Shown here piece after piece: positions 31,939 through 41,679 of a DNA stretch of 64,000 nucleotides. A program made the translations under genes and the position numbers. The stretch comes from SAR324 cluster bacterium. GTDB lineage: Bacteria > SAR324 > XYD2-FULL-50-16. Positions within the stretch are counted from its first letter, which is position 1. Every line of letters begins with the position of its first letter. The DNA lies in assembly GCA_028282885.1 (NCBI GenBank), contig JANQGX010000012.1, positions 62,001 to 126,000 on the forward strand, in the 5' to 3' direction. The notes under the pieces are model-generated. The model made no database searches. It saw nothing but the letters and a program-made list of their open reading frames with translations, and was not told where the DNA came from.

Positions 31939-34900
31939 ATGCAAAAGAGAAGAGATTGGGAAAATCCGGAGGTTTTTGGCATCAACAAGGAGCCGGGCAG
32001 AAGTTTTTTCTTTCATTTTCCGGACAATCCGGATGACTGGCGTATCAAACTGAACGGAAAGTGGAAATTCAACTGGGTGCCGAAACCTGCTGACCGCCCG
32101 CGGGATTTCTTCAAACCCGGTTTTGACGATTCTGCCTGGGATGACATGGATGTTCCCGGATTGTGGGAATTGAAGGGTTATGGTATCCCGTATTACCTTT
32201 CCAGCTCCTATCCGCCTGCCATTGTAACCAACAAAAACAGGATTCCGTCAATCGACGAGAATGACAATCCGGTGGGGTCCTATCGATTGGAATTTGAGTG
32301 TCCCGAAGGCTGGCTTGATCGTGAAATCTATATTCACTTCGGGGCTGTAAAATCGGCCTTCTACCTTTGGATTAACGGCCAGCAAGTGGGCTACAGCCAG
32401 GGATCGATGACACCGGCCGAATTCAGGTTGAATCCGTACATCAAGGCAGGTAAAAATCTATTGTCTGTGGAAGTATATCGCTATTCAGACGGAACCTATC
32501 TGGAAGACCAGGATATGTGGTTTCTCAGTGGTATCTACCGGGATGTGTTTCTCTATTCCCGACCCAAAATGGCGATCAGGGATTTTTCCGCACTGACGGA
32601 CCTGGACTCCGACTATCAAACTGGCGATCTTAAGCTGGCAGTCGAAATCGATAATCAAACCGGTGCCAGAGCCGCGGATTTGAAATTAAAGGTACAATTG
32701 ACAGACCTCGAGGATCCTGCTCCGAAGGGCAGTCAACTTGAATTTGAGTATCCTCTGGGTGTGATCGGGGATCAGCTCTTCACTTTCACAGAACTTATCA
32801 GTATTGAAAATCCAAAAAAATGGAGCGCGGAGTTCCCCAACCTCTACCAATTGGATTTGTGCCTGGTGGATAGAGATGAAATCATAGACAGGGTCAGGCA
32901 CAACATCGGATTCAAAAAGGTGGAGATAAAAAAGGGCCAACTCTTTATCAATGGCCGCTCGATTCTGCTCAAGGGGGTAAATCGTCACGATTTCGATCCG
33001 GATAATGGTTGGATTGTTCCGAATACGGTTTATATGAAGGACATTCTCATCCTCAAACGTAATAATATCAATGCAGTTCGAACCAGTCATTACCCATGCG
33101 ATCCCAGGTTTTATGATCTCTGTGATCGATTTGGAATTTACGTAATGGACGAGGCGGATCTGGAAACCCATGGCGTTCGGAAACACATTCCGGGGAGTCG
33201 CCCCGAATGGAGGGGATCAACCATCGATCGTGGTGAACGGGTGGTCCATCGCGATAAAAATCGGGCATGTGTAATAATGTGGTCCCTGGGAAACGAAGCG
33301 GGATACGGGGAAAACTTCAAAGCAATGAAGTCAGCCATGATCGCAATCGATGAATCTCGTCCCTTTCATTACGAGGGAGATTACCAGGTGGAGATCTCGG
33401 ATGTTTTTTCCAGGATGTATGGCAGTCCAATGGATTTTGAAAGCGTCGGACAGAAGAAAGATCTGAAAGGCTTTATGATGTGGCTGGAGAGCGCTTTTCT
33501 CGGAATGGCAGGTGGCCTGAAGGCGGAAGTTTACAGGGATAAACCATTTGTGCTTTGCGAATACGCCCACGCCATGGGGAACTCCCTCGGCAACTTCCGG
33601 AAGTTTATGGATCTGTTTGAAAAGTATCCCCAATTCATCGGGGGCTTTGTCTGGGATTTCGTGGATCAAGCCATCCGTGTCCGGGATGATGACGGTACGG
33701 AAAAATGGTTGTACGGAGGCGACTTTGGAGAAAGCAAAACCAACGGTATTTTCTGCACCAACGGAATTGTCGCTGCCGACCGCGTTCCGCATCCCTGCCT
33801 GACTGAGGTAAAGAAGGTGTACCAGGACATTGGCTTCGAATCGATTTCCTCTGAAAAAGGAGCTTACTTGGTTAAGAACAGAAATAATTTCAGGAGCCTC
33901 GACTATGTGGATGTCAAATGGGAGATTGCGGAAGACGGAATTATCACCCAGGAGGGGATTATCCAGCCCGGTGATGTCGAAGCCGGTGCCAGCGACATCG
34001 TCCGTGTTCCGATTCTCTGGGAAGCCCTGGGGGAAACCAGTGAGGCAATTCTGACGTTGAGATCTCTGCTCAATCAAGATCAACCCTGGGCGAAAAAAGG
34101 TTATGAGATTGCATTTGACCAGTTTATCCTGCAGCAAAGGCAGCAGCGGGAAACTGAAGCTGTGGATTCCCCGCAGCTCCGGGTTGAACATCGGGATGAC
34201 AAAATCAGTCTTGAAGCCCCGGATTTTTCCTGCTTGTTTAATCGTTCCACGGGTTGTCTGGAGTCCTATCGCCACAAAGGTGTCGAGTATTTTGATGCTC
34301 CCTTGGCACCCAACTTCTTCCGCGCCTATATTGACAACGACGGCTCCGTTGCTATTGGTTTGCCGGATGGTCTTCTGAAATCGATACTAAAAAGGATCTT
34401 TCCGGACAGATCTTGGCAGAAGGCCGGAGATAGTAGGCGCATTAAATCATTCAATCTGAAGACTAAGAATTCCGGAGCCGTTAAGATTCGATTCCAATCA
34501 GGGATGAAGTACGCCAGGGGCGGTCTGACGACTGAATATACTGTTTGGGGAGATGGCAGAATTGTGGTTACCAACTCTCTTACCCCTGTTAAAGACCTGG
34601 TGCGGTTCGGTATGCAGGGACGAATGCCGAAAGAGTTTAATCGAATGTCCTTCTATGGCCGCGGACCGCAGGAAAACTATATTGATCGTAAAACCGGATC
34701 TGCCATTGGAATCTATGAAGGAGAGGTCCGGGACTTTACACACGATTATGTTCGTCCGCAGGAAAATGGCAACCATACCGATGTCCGCTGGATGTCGCTG
34801 AAGAACCAAAACGGCGGTGGATTGGTTTTTACTGCAGGTGGGGACAGGCTGCTGGAAACAAGTGCCTGGCCTTATTCCCAGGAAGACCTGGATTGTGCGG

Positions 34901-35082
34901 GCCATATCCATGAGTTGCCCTCAAGAGAGTTTCTGACATTCAACATAGACTGGGGTCAGCGTGGTGTCGGGGGCGATCATCCGGGCCATGCCGCCTTGCA
35001 CGATGAGTTCAAATTGAAAAAAAACAAGAGGTATGAATACTCCTTTGAAATAGCCCCAGCTTCACTTCGCCAATCGAATTAA
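31939..35082 (+). CDS. lacZ: Glycoside hydrolase family 2, LacZ-type beta-galactosidase
   Basis: This 1047-residue protein is the full LacZ length and domain order: jelly roll (about 40-215, VPGLWELKGYGIPYYL, YSQGSMTPAEFRL, DQDMWFLSGIYRDV), Ig-like, TIM barrel with acid/base Glu453 (MWSLGNEAGYG) and nucleophile Glu541 (CEYAHAMGNSLG), second Ig-like, and the C-terminal super-sandwich (FYGRGPQENYIDRK). It lacks a signal peptide and so cleaves terminal beta-galactosides in the cytoplasm. The ATG at 31939 is preferred over a TTG 36 bp upstream. Although LacZ-like by sequence, members in polysaccharide loci may act on modified galactans. It is followed by a long hairpin and then the unrecognised 682-residue protein. 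Confidence 0.93.
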   Translation: MQKRRDWENPEVFGINKEPGRSFFFHFPDNPDDWRIKLNGKWKFNWVPKPADRPRDFFKPGFDDSAWDDMDVPGLWELKGYGIPYYLSSSYPPAIVTNKNRIPSIDENDNPVGSYRLEFECPEGWLDREIYIHFGAVKSAFYLWINGQQVGYSQGSMTPAEFRLNPYIKAGKNLLSVEVYRYSDGTYLEDQDMWFLSGIYRDVFLYSRPKMAIRDFSALTDLDSDYQTGDLKLAVEIDNQTGARAADLKLKVQLTDLEDPAPKGSQLEFEYPLGVIGDQLFTFTELISIENPKKWSAEFPNLYQLDLCLVDRDEIIDRVRHNIGFKKVEIKKGQLFINGRSILLKGVNRHDFDPDNGWIVPNTVYMKDILILKRNNINAVRTSHYPCDPRFYDLCDRFGIYVMDEADLETHGVRKHIPGSRPEWRGSTIDRGERVVHRDKNRACVIMWSLGNEAGYGENFKAMKSAMIAIDESRPFHYEGDYQVEISDVFSRMYGSPMDFESVGQKKDLKGFMMWLESAFLGMAGGLKAEVYRDKPFVLCEYAHAMGNSLGNFRKFMDLFEKYPQFIGGFVWDFVDQAIRVRDDDGTEKWLYGGDFGESKTNGIFCTNGIVAADRVPHPCLTEVKKVYQDIGFESISSEKGAYLVKNRNNFRSLDYVDVKWEIAEDGIITQEGIIQPGDVEAGASDIVRVPILWEALGETSEAILTLRSLLNQDQPWAKKGYEIAFDQFILQQRQQRETEAVDSPQLRVEHRDDKISLEAPDFSCLFNRSTGCLESYRHKGVEYFDAPLAPNFFRAYIDNDGSVAIGLPDGLLKSILKRIFPDRSWQKAGDSRRIKSFNLKTKNSGAVKIRFQSGMKYARGGLTTEYTVWGDGRIVVTNSLTPVKDLVRFGMQGRMPKEFNRMSFYGRGPQENYIDRKTGSAIGIYEGEVRDFTHDYVRPQENGNHTDVRWMSLKNQNGGGLVFTAGGDRLLETSAWPYSQEDLDCAGHIHELPSREFLTFNIDWGQRGVGGDHPGHAALHDEFKLKKNKRYEYSFEIAPASLRQSN

Positions 35083-35087
35083 CCGAC

Positions 35088-35157
35088 GAAATGGGGGATG
35101 TAGTTGAAATATTTCGATTTGTGCAAATCGAAATATTTCAACTACGTCCCCCATTTC
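35088..35157 (+). repeat. Near-perfect 33-bp inverted repeat with 4-base loop
   Basis: The 33-base left arm (35088-35120) begins GAAATGGGGGATGTAGTT. The right arm (35125-35157) is its reverse complement except for one position, and the loop is GTGC. The single difference is T at 35099 against G, so on the plus-strand RNA all 33 pairs form (one U-G). It begins 5 bp after the LacZ-type stop and ends 9 bp before the next ATG, and that ATG has no visible Shine-Dalgarno. It could be a MITE/REP-like element, an RNA-processing site, or an attenuator of the downstream gene. No T-run follows, so it is not a classical terminator. Confidence 0.8.
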
Positions 35158-35166
35158 CTATAAAAT

Positions 35167-37215
35167 ATGGAAAAAGAAAAGGTTTTTCAACACGAGTTTT
35201 TTAATACGTCCGGGGTCAACGATTTTAAATTGAAAGTTGCCGGTGATCCTCCGGCCGGTTATCCAAAAGAAGAGATTCCGGATAGTTATTCGAACAGGTG
35301 CTTTGATTTGAGTTATGAGGTAAGACGGCAAGCCTTTATTGAGCGCTGTTTAAGGACTCCCGGTGCAGACAGTGTGAAAGGGCATTATGTTGAGCTTATT
35401 CGTATTAATGAAGACTGTGAGCCTGTGTATACCGACAAGCTACTGGCTGCCCTGGATTATATCGATCAAAGACGCGATTGTTCCGATTTTGTAATGCTGG
35501 GGATCATCAGGCTGCTTTACCAGCTCAGGGATAAAAGACTCTGTACCTCTCAACTTGTTTCCAAAGCAGAGCAAACCATTCTCAACTTCAAGTACTGGTC
35601 GGATGAGCCGGGTATCGATTCCATGTGTTACTGGACCGAAAACCACCAGATCATGTTCAGTGTTAACGAATACCTGGCCGGACAGTATTTCCCCGAATCC
35701 GGGTTTCCCAATTCGGGTATGACAGGGAAAGAGAAAAAAGAGAAAGCACGTGGCAGAATCCTGAGATGGCTGGAGTTGAGATTTAAAACAGGATTCAGTG
35801 AATGGTTGTCACATATATACTTTGATGAGGATTTGACCGCCCTGATAAACCTGATCGATTTTTGCGATGACGAGGAGCTGGTCAAAAAATCCCTGATCAT
35901 AGCGGATCTTCTGCTTTTTGATATGGCCGTGAATTCGTATTATGGCATGTTTGTCTCCACCCACGGTCGCAGCTACACGGAAGAGAAAATGTCGGCTCTC
36001 TGTGAATCCACTATTGATACCGCCAAATTCCTATTCGGGATGGGGCTGTTTGCCGGGAAAGACAACATGAGCGCTGTTACCCTGGCGCTAAGCAGCAAGT
36101 ATCGTCTTCCACAAGTGATCTTTGATGTGGCTAACGATACTCAAAGATCCGAAATGATTAACCGACAGCGGGTGGCCATTAATATCAGAGAAGCCGAAAA
36201 ATGGGGATTTAACCTCAATAGTATTGACGATGGAATGGTATTGCTTACCCAGCAGGCATATGTCCATCCCAGGACTATCAACCTGATGGTGAGAATGCTG
36301 GAAGCCTTTCGCTGGTGGGATAACCAGTTTTTCCCCGAATTCAGAGCGGCGAAACTACTACTCAAGTGGGGGCGCTATATCGGATTGACCAGGCTGATTG
36401 CCACTTTGTTTGAAAAAGATATCGGGCGTAATACGGTGGAGGAGTGCAACATTTATACTTACCGGACACCTGATTATATGTTGAGTTCTGCCCAGGATTA
36501 TAAAAAAGGGCATGGAGCGGATCAACATCATATCTGGCAAGCTACAATCGATGCCGAGGCTATCTGCTTTACAACACATCCCGGTGGTTACGGTAACACT
36601 GCTCCTACAGCCTACTGGACCGGGTCCGGCTTCCTTCCCAGGGTTGGTCAGTACAAAAATGTTGTCTTTATTCTTTACAACCTTCCCGTAATTGGAGGGC
36701 TCCTTTTAAGAAAAGTGCTGCCTTTCACCCACGCCTGGTTTCCCAAAACCGGTTATGACGAGGTTAAGGAAGAAAATGGATGGATTTTTGGTAGAAAAGG
36801 CGACGGTTTTATCGCCCTCTATTCCGGAAATGGTTATCGCTGGCAGGACTCCGGGGAGTATAGGGACAATGAAGTCATTGCTGAGGGGCGAAAAAACATC
36901 TGGATCTGTGAGATGGGATCTAAAAACCAAAATGGTTCATTTGAAGAATTTGTAACGGCGATTACCGGCTCCGGGGTCGAAATTGAGGGTCTTCGCGTTA
37001 GATACTTCTCTCCCGACCAGGGTGATCTCCAATTCGGCTGGAAGGAATCCCTCACCCAAAATGGCAAGCCGGTGGATATCAAGGACTATCCACGATATGA
37101 CAATCCTTATTGCCAGGCTTCTTTTCCACCCGAAACGGTCACTATCCGTAAAAACGGTAGCTGCCTAAAGCTTGATTTCGACAAGCTTGCAAGGGAAACG
37201 GAGGACTATATCTAA
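35167..37215 (+). CDS. Unrecognised 682-residue protein in the glycan locus
   Basis: I cannot assign a family with confidence. The first 450 residues look largely helical, with aromatic- and acid-rich segments such as CYWTENHQIMFSVNEYLAGQYFP (about 155-177) and VNSYYGMFVSTHGRSYTEEK. This is compatible with an alpha/alpha-toroid as in polysaccharide lyases and some glycoside hydrolases. The last 200 residues look beta-rich. There is no signal peptide, so it acts in the cytoplasm. It sits between a LacZ-type enzyme and a GPH symporter, separated from the latter by only 10 bp, so it very probably processes the imported sugar. No Shine-Dalgarno is visible; the start follows a 33-bp hairpin by nine bases. 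Confidence 0.75.
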   Translation: MEKEKVFQHEFFNTSGVNDFKLKVAGDPPAGYPKEEIPDSYSNRCFDLSYEVRRQAFIERCLRTPGADSVKGHYVELIRINEDCEPVYTDKLLAALDYIDQRRDCSDFVMLGIIRLLYQLRDKRLCTSQLVSKAEQTILNFKYWSDEPGIDSMCYWTENHQIMFSVNEYLAGQYFPESGFPNSGMTGKEKKEKARGRILRWLELRFKTGFSEWLSHIYFDEDLTALINLIDFCDDEELVKKSLIIADLLLFDMAVNSYYGMFVSTHGRSYTEEKMSALCESTIDTAKFLFGMGLFAGKDNMSAVTLALSSKYRLPQVIFDVANDTQRSEMINRQRVAINIREAEKWGFNLNSIDDGMVLLTQQAYVHPRTINLMVRMLEAFRWWDNQFFPEFRAAKLLLKWGRYIGLTRLIATLFEKDIGRNTVEECNIYTYRTPDYMLSSAQDYKKGHGADQHHIWQATIDAEAICFTTHPGGYGNTAPTAYWTGSGFLPRVGQYKNVVFILYNLPVIGGLLLRKVLPFTHAWFPKTGYDEVKEENGWIFGRKGDGFIALYSGNGYRWQDSGEYRDNEVIAEGRKNIWICEMGSKNQNGSFEEFVTAITGSGVEIEGLRVRYFSPDQGDLQFGWKESLTQNGKPVDIKDYPRYDNPYCQASFPPETVTIRKNGSCLKLDFDKLARETEDYI

Positions 37216-37225
37216 AGGAAAGACT

Positions 37226-38647
37226 ATGTACAAAAATCCGAATGGTGTCGAGGAGTTACCGCTGTGGAAGAAAATAATGTGGGCTGTGGGTCAGTTTGGT
37301 TGGTCATTGACCACCTTTGCCGTCTTTAACTTGTTGACCTACTTTTACATGCCTCCTGAAACCGGTGGCTCAAGTGAGATCCCGAGCTTAATCTTCCAGG
37401 GAGCGATAATCGGCGTGGTGACGATTATAGGGCTGGCAAGTTTTGGAGGCAGGATTTTTGATATTATAACGGATCCGTTAATAGCGGGCATTTCGGATCG
37501 GTCTTTGAGCAGATGGGGGCGCCGTCGTTTTTTCATGATAATCAGCGCTTTTCCCTTCGCACTTTTTTCGGTCTTGGTCTTTTTTCCCCCGATGGGGGAG
37601 CCGGGAACCCTCAATACGGTCTGGGTGGTTGTTAATATCATTCTGTTTTACCTGTTCAACACCATGTATACCATTCCCTTTACCGCGCTGGTACCCGAAT
37701 TGGGCCATTCATCAAAAGACAGGCTGTTTCTCAGCACAATCGGATCTGTGGCCTGGGCTCTTGGTTTTTTTGTGGGGCAAGCCACCTGGGCAATTAAAGG
37801 TGTTTTGCAATCGGGTGGGTTTTCAGCCATGAGCGCCATGCAGGTTACCATAGTCATGTTTGCTGTTATCGGCTTTATAGCGATGTTGGCCCCAATTTTA
37901 TTTATCGATGAAAAGAGATATTGTCGGCATCATGTGTCCAAAGAGGGGACCTTCGAGGGTCTGGTCAAGGCGTTTCAAAACCGGGATTTTCGCATGTTTA
38001 CATTTTCAGACCTCTGTTATTATATCTCGAACACTTTTCTTGAAATAGGAGTGGTTTATTATGTTACCGTGTTGATGGGGCTTGAGGAATCATTGACCTT
38101 TACCCTGATGGCAACCATGTTTATCCTCAGTTTTCTCTTTTATCCTGCCATCGTCAGAATTGCCAATCGTGTGGGAAAAAAAAGAATCCTGATGTGGGCG
38201 TTTGGAATACAGATCTTGCTCTTTATTGCCATATCTCTTTCGGGACTTGTCCCGGGGATCAAACCGGCCATTTGGGGATGGGGTATCATCCTGGTTGAAG
38301 CAATACCGGTGGCTATTTTCGGCATTATTCCCACTGCCATAGTGTCCGATATAGCCAGGGCGGATGGAATTCGGACCGGTAACTTCAAAGAGGGGATTTT
38401 TATGGGAGCACGAATGGTCATGATGAAATTTGGCGTCTCCTTCACCAATCTGATCTTTCCCTCGTTCCTGATTCTGGGTCGGAGTATTGAGAATCCGATA
38501 GGTGTCCGCCTAACCGCAGTGGTTGCTATTGGATTCACGGCACTGGGAGCATTTCTGCTGGCGGCCTATTCGGAAAGAAATGTGAATTCGTTCCTGGCAA
38601 AGGAAGAACAAGAGATAGTGGGAGAAATGGAAGTAGTGGTGGGCTGA
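37226..38647 (+). CDS. GPH-family sugar:cation symporter
   Basis: This 473-residue transporter starts at ATG 37226 with AAAGGA six bases upstream, 10 bp after the preceding gene. It has about 12 membrane segments and the family's loop DIITDPLIAGISDRSLSRWGRRRFFM (about 85-110). A long variant first periplasmic region (MPPETGGSSEIPSL) separates helices 1 and 2. It imports glycosides or uronides with a cation. Operon position behind the LacZ-type and 682-residue genes indicates that it supplies their substrate. Confidence 0.88.
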   Translation: MYKNPNGVEELPLWKKIMWAVGQFGWSLTTFAVFNLLTYFYMPPETGGSSEIPSLIFQGAIIGVVTIIGLASFGGRIFDIITDPLIAGISDRSLSRWGRRRFFMIISAFPFALFSVLVFFPPMGEPGTLNTVWVVVNIILFYLFNTMYTIPFTALVPELGHSSKDRLFLSTIGSVAWALGFFVGQATWAIKGVLQSGGFSAMSAMQVTIVMFAVIGFIAMLAPILFIDEKRYCRHHVSKEGTFEGLVKAFQNRDFRMFTFSDLCYYISNTFLEIGVVYYVTVLMGLEESLTFTLMATMFILSFLFYPAIVRIANRVGKKRILMWAFGIQILLFIAISLSGLVPGIKPAIWGWGIILVEAIPVAIFGIIPTAIVSDIARADGIRTGNFKEGIFMGARMVMMKFGVSFTNLIFPSFLILGRSIENPIGVRLTAVVAIGFTALGAFLLAAYSERNVNSFLAKEEQEIVGEMEVVVG

Positions 38648-38762
38648 ATGTGGATTCACCCGATTTGGACAGAAACTTCCAATCTGGTTGTTTCCGGACG
38701 GGATTAACAGGGAGGGATCCGGAACCGATATTTTATTAAATAACATATTTCGGAGTGCAAAG

Positions 38763-39194
38763 ATGATCAAACACTTATTCGCCATCATATGTGCTGTTTT
38801 TATTTCACTGTGTCTTGCAGTCCCCGGATTTGCAGAAGGGGAAGATAGCGTTCTGGGAATGTGGTGGACCTCGTCCAAGGATGCGAAAATCGAAATTTAT
38901 AAAAAGGATGGTACTTTTTCCGGTAAAATCGTCTGGACAAACGATCCGGAAGATCTGGATTTCAACAATCCGGATCCCGCCAAAAGAAAAAACAAACTCT
39001 GGGGATTGGATATCATCCATGGATTCAAGTGGGATGGCAAAGAGTGGAAGGATGGCAAAATATATGATCCATCCAACGGCAAGATCTACAGTTGCATCAT
39101 GTGGATGAAAGGCGATAATATTCTTTTCGTTAAGGGTTACATTGGTATTACCCTGCTGGGAAGAAAAGAGCGTTGGACAAGGGTTAAGGAATAG
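38763..39194 (+). CDS. Exported DUF2147-family protein
   Basis: This 143-residue protein has a signal peptide (LFAIICAVFISLCLAVPGFA) and a mature part matching the DUF2147 pattern: VLGMWWTSSKDAKIEIYKKDGTFSGKIVW near the start, then GLDIIHGFKWDGKEWKDGKIYDPSNGKIYSC and a closing GYIGITLLGRKERWTRV. The fold is a small lipocalin-like beta structure of unknown role in the periplasm. GGAG lies eight bases before the ATG at 38763. It is placed between the GPH symporter and the sulfatase in the rightward glycan set. Confidence 0.86.
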   Translation: MIKHLFAIICAVFISLCLAVPGFAEGEDSVLGMWWTSSKDAKIEIYKKDGTFSGKIVWTNDPEDLDFNNPDPAKRKNKLWGLDIIHGFKWDGKEWKDGKIYDPSNGKIYSCIMWMKGDNILFVKGYIGITLLGRKERWTRVKE

Positions 39195-39206
39195 AGGGAG
39201 TTTCCG

Positions 39207-40679
39207 ATGAAACGATCAACGAGAAGGGATTTTTTGCGGCTGATGGGAATGGGGGCAATGTCAATGACCCTGCCTGCCTGTTCTTCCTTCCAGGCAAAGG
39301 GCGCAGGTGGAAGTTTACCCAATTTTCTGTTCATTCTGATCGATGATTTGGGTTGGAGTGATCTGGGGTGCTATGGCAGTGAATTTTACGAAACTCCCAA
39401 TATTGATAACCTGGCCAGAACCAGTGTCAAGTTCACCAATGCTTATGCTGCCTCCCCTGTCTGTTCACCAACCAGGGCCAGCATTCTCACCGGTAAGTAT
39501 CCGGCCCGTATGGATATTACCGACTGGTTTACCAACAGAAACGAGAAAAAACTGAAACCAGCGGAGTTTATTAATTACCTGCCGCATGAGGAGACGACCA
39601 TTGCGGAAGCGTTCAAATCGTCCGGTTATACCACATTTTTTGCCGGTAAATGGCATCTGGGTCCGGAAGCGTATTATCCTGAAAAGCACGGTTTCATGAT
39701 CAACAGGGCGGGGTATGAAGCAGGCCATCCAAAAGCCGGCTACTTTTCTCCCTATAAAAACCCTAAGCTGGATGACGGGTCTGCCGGAGAATACCTGACT
39801 GACCGCTTGACAAACGAAACAGTGGATTTTCTTGAACAGCACAGGGATGACCCCTTTTTTGCCTATCTGTCGTTCTATTCGGTTCACACGCCTATGATGG
39901 CCAAAAAGGTCGATGTCCGTTATTTTGAAGAAAAGGCCAAGAAGTTGGGGCTTTCCCAGGCTTATGAGCAGAACCACCGGGTTTTTGAGGAGACTGAAGA
40001 TGACATCATCGTAGAGCGCTTCAGGCAGACCCATCCTGTCTATGCAGCAATGATCAAATCGGTGGATGATAATGTCGGCAGGATTATCCGGAAACTAAAA
40101 GAGCTCGATCTTGATCAGAATACGGTGGTGATTCTGATGTCAGACAATGGCGGACTAAGTACTTCCGAGGGGACCCCGACAACAAACCTGCCGTTGAAGG
40201 CCGGAAAAGGTTGGCTTTATGAAGGGGGAATCCGTGAACCCCTGCTTGTTCGGTGGCCGGGAATAACAAGGGCCGGTACAATCTGCCATGAACCTGTGAC
40301 ATCCACGGATTTCTATCCGACCCTGCTGGAGGTGGCCGGTCTCTCCGCTATACCTGATCAACACCTGGATGGAAAAAGTTTTGTTCCGCTCTTGAAAGGG
40401 GATACAACATTTCACAGGGGAGCCATATTCTGGCATTACCCGCACTACAGCAACCAGAAAGGCAAACCTGGAGCTGCTGTTCGTTTAAATAACTATAAGT
40501 TGATCGAGTATTTCGAGGACGGCAGCACCGAACTGTTTGACCTGTCCCGGGATATCGGTGAGCTCAACGACCTGTCCGAAACAAAGCCACAAGTAGCCGG
40601 AAAGCTAAAAGGGATGTTGCACGAGTGGTATGAGGAGGTGGGAGCCAATATGATGAGTCCCAATCCGGACTGGGAGTGA
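39207..40679 (+). CDS. Exported sulfatase (family S1, formylglycine type)
   Basis: This 490-residue protein has a Tat-like N-terminus (RRDFLRLMGMGAMSM) ending in a lipobox-like LPAC, then a sulfatase core: metal-binding Asp46 and Asp47 (LIDDLGWSDLG) and the maturation motif Cys86-Ser-Pro-Thr-Arg (VCSPTRASILTG), where Cys86 becomes formylglycine. Further conserved pieces are FAGKWHLG and LMSDNGG. Its target is a sulfate ester, probably on a polysaccharide. It follows the DUF2147 gene by 12 bp and ends the rightward set. No sulfatase-maturating enzyme gene is in the window. Location would be periplasm or outer surface. Confidence 0.92.
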   Translation: MKRSTRRDFLRLMGMGAMSMTLPACSSFQAKGAGGSLPNFLFILIDDLGWSDLGCYGSEFYETPNIDNLARTSVKFTNAYAASPVCSPTRASILTGKYPARMDITDWFTNRNEKKLKPAEFINYLPHEETTIAEAFKSSGYTTFFAGKWHLGPEAYYPEKHGFMINRAGYEAGHPKAGYFSPYKNPKLDDGSAGEYLTDRLTNETVDFLEQHRDDPFFAYLSFYSVHTPMMAKKVDVRYFEEKAKKLGLSQAYEQNHRVFEETEDDIIVERFRQTHPVYAAMIKSVDDNVGRIIRKLKELDLDQNTVVILMSDNGGLSTSEGTPTTNLPLKAGKGWLYEGGIREPLLVRWPGITRAGTICHEPVTSTDFYPTLLEVAGLSAIPDQHLDGKSFVPLLKGDTTFHRGAIFWHYPHYSNQKGKPGAAVRLNNYKLIEYFEDGSTELFDLSRDIGELNDLSETKPQVAGKLKGMLHEWYEEVGANMMSPNPDWE

Positions 40680-40900
40680 GATCAAGCTGTTTTTGGGCTG
40701 GGACAGTTCTTCCGCATGGCAGTCAATGAAGATTAAATCGGGAAGTATCGATTCATTTGACATAAATATGGAAGAGGAATCCGGGATGACAACAGAATTC
40801 GGTAATGAAGGTGTTTATTAGCCGGAAAACCGATATTGACGTGATCCAGAAAAATTACATGGTGAACTGTCTTGGAACCTAATATTAAAAGCAGACAAGT

Positions 40901-41527
40901 ATGAATAATCCCTGGTTGGAAATACCGGCACAAGATTATGAAGGGCATATGTCAGACCCAAATGTCGGTCAATTGCAGGTGCTAAATCAGCTTTTTGGAG
41001 ATGTCATAAAAGCGTATCTGCCGCCATCACTTGCTGTTCTGGGGTGCACCACCGGTAACGGTTTTGAACACTTGTCCCCGGCGATTACCAAACGTGTGAT
41101 AGGTGTTGATATTAACCCGGATTATCTGTCTATTCTCAATCAGCGATACTCAGAAACAATCCCTGAATTGACCCTTATTCAGGATGATTTTACATCATCG
41201 ACATTTCACATCGAACCGGTTTCGATGATTTATGGTGCGCTGGTTTTCGAATATGTGGATGTGGAAAAAGCGATTTCCAGGATTGCGGACTGTCTGGAAC
41301 CCGCTGGAATGTTGATAGCTGCTCTGCAACAGCCAAGTGAAGATTCACCACCTGTTTCACATACAAAATACGGGAGTCTTTCCAAACTGGAAAGCATTAT
41401 GGAATTGGTTGATTCCGAGTCATTTGAAAAGGTGTGCAGGGAGCACCAACTGCTACCAATAGAAAGTCAAATCATTCCCTTTCTTCATGGTAAAAGCCTC
41501 TACGTCGGGTATTACAGAAGAGAATAA
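40901..41527 (+). CDS. Class I SAM-dependent methyltransferase
   Basis: This 208-residue protein has the Rossmann motif I VLGCTTGNGFEHL (about 46-58), the acidic turn GVDINPDYL (about 70-78) that binds the ribose of AdoMet, IQDDFTS (about 97-103), and the YGALVFEYVDVEKAI segment before helix E. The substrate is not recognisable. It starts 221 bp after the sulfatase and is convergent with the S33-type hydrolase gene, so it is probably a single-gene unit. The gap before it shows no clear terminator. Confidence 0.85.
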   Translation: MNNPWLEIPAQDYEGHMSDPNVGQLQVLNQLFGDVIKAYLPPSLAVLGCTTGNGFEHLSPAITKRVIGVDINPDYLSILNQRYSETIPELTLIQDDFTSSTFHIEPVSMIYGALVFEYVDVEKAISRIADCLEPAGMLIAALQQPSEDSPPVSHTKYGSLSKLESIMELVDSESFEKVCREHQLLPIESQIIPFLHGKSLYVGYYRRE

Positions 41528-41679
41528 ATGGATTAATCCCATTGACGGGAATCCTAATTCCGGTCCGAATTGAATTGCCGGTCGTCGCCTTCTGCGACAG
41601 CGCACAAATGCCTTTGTCTCCCTTTTCTCAGAGGCAGGCCCGGGTGACGCGCAGGCAACTTCCTTTTCTCCCGGGATTC

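Noticed and set aside
33331-34275. 314-codon minus-strand frame inside the LacZ-type gene
   Set aside because: The sense strand encodes conserved GH2 sequence with both catalytic glutamates; the antisense frame has no start signal or family features.
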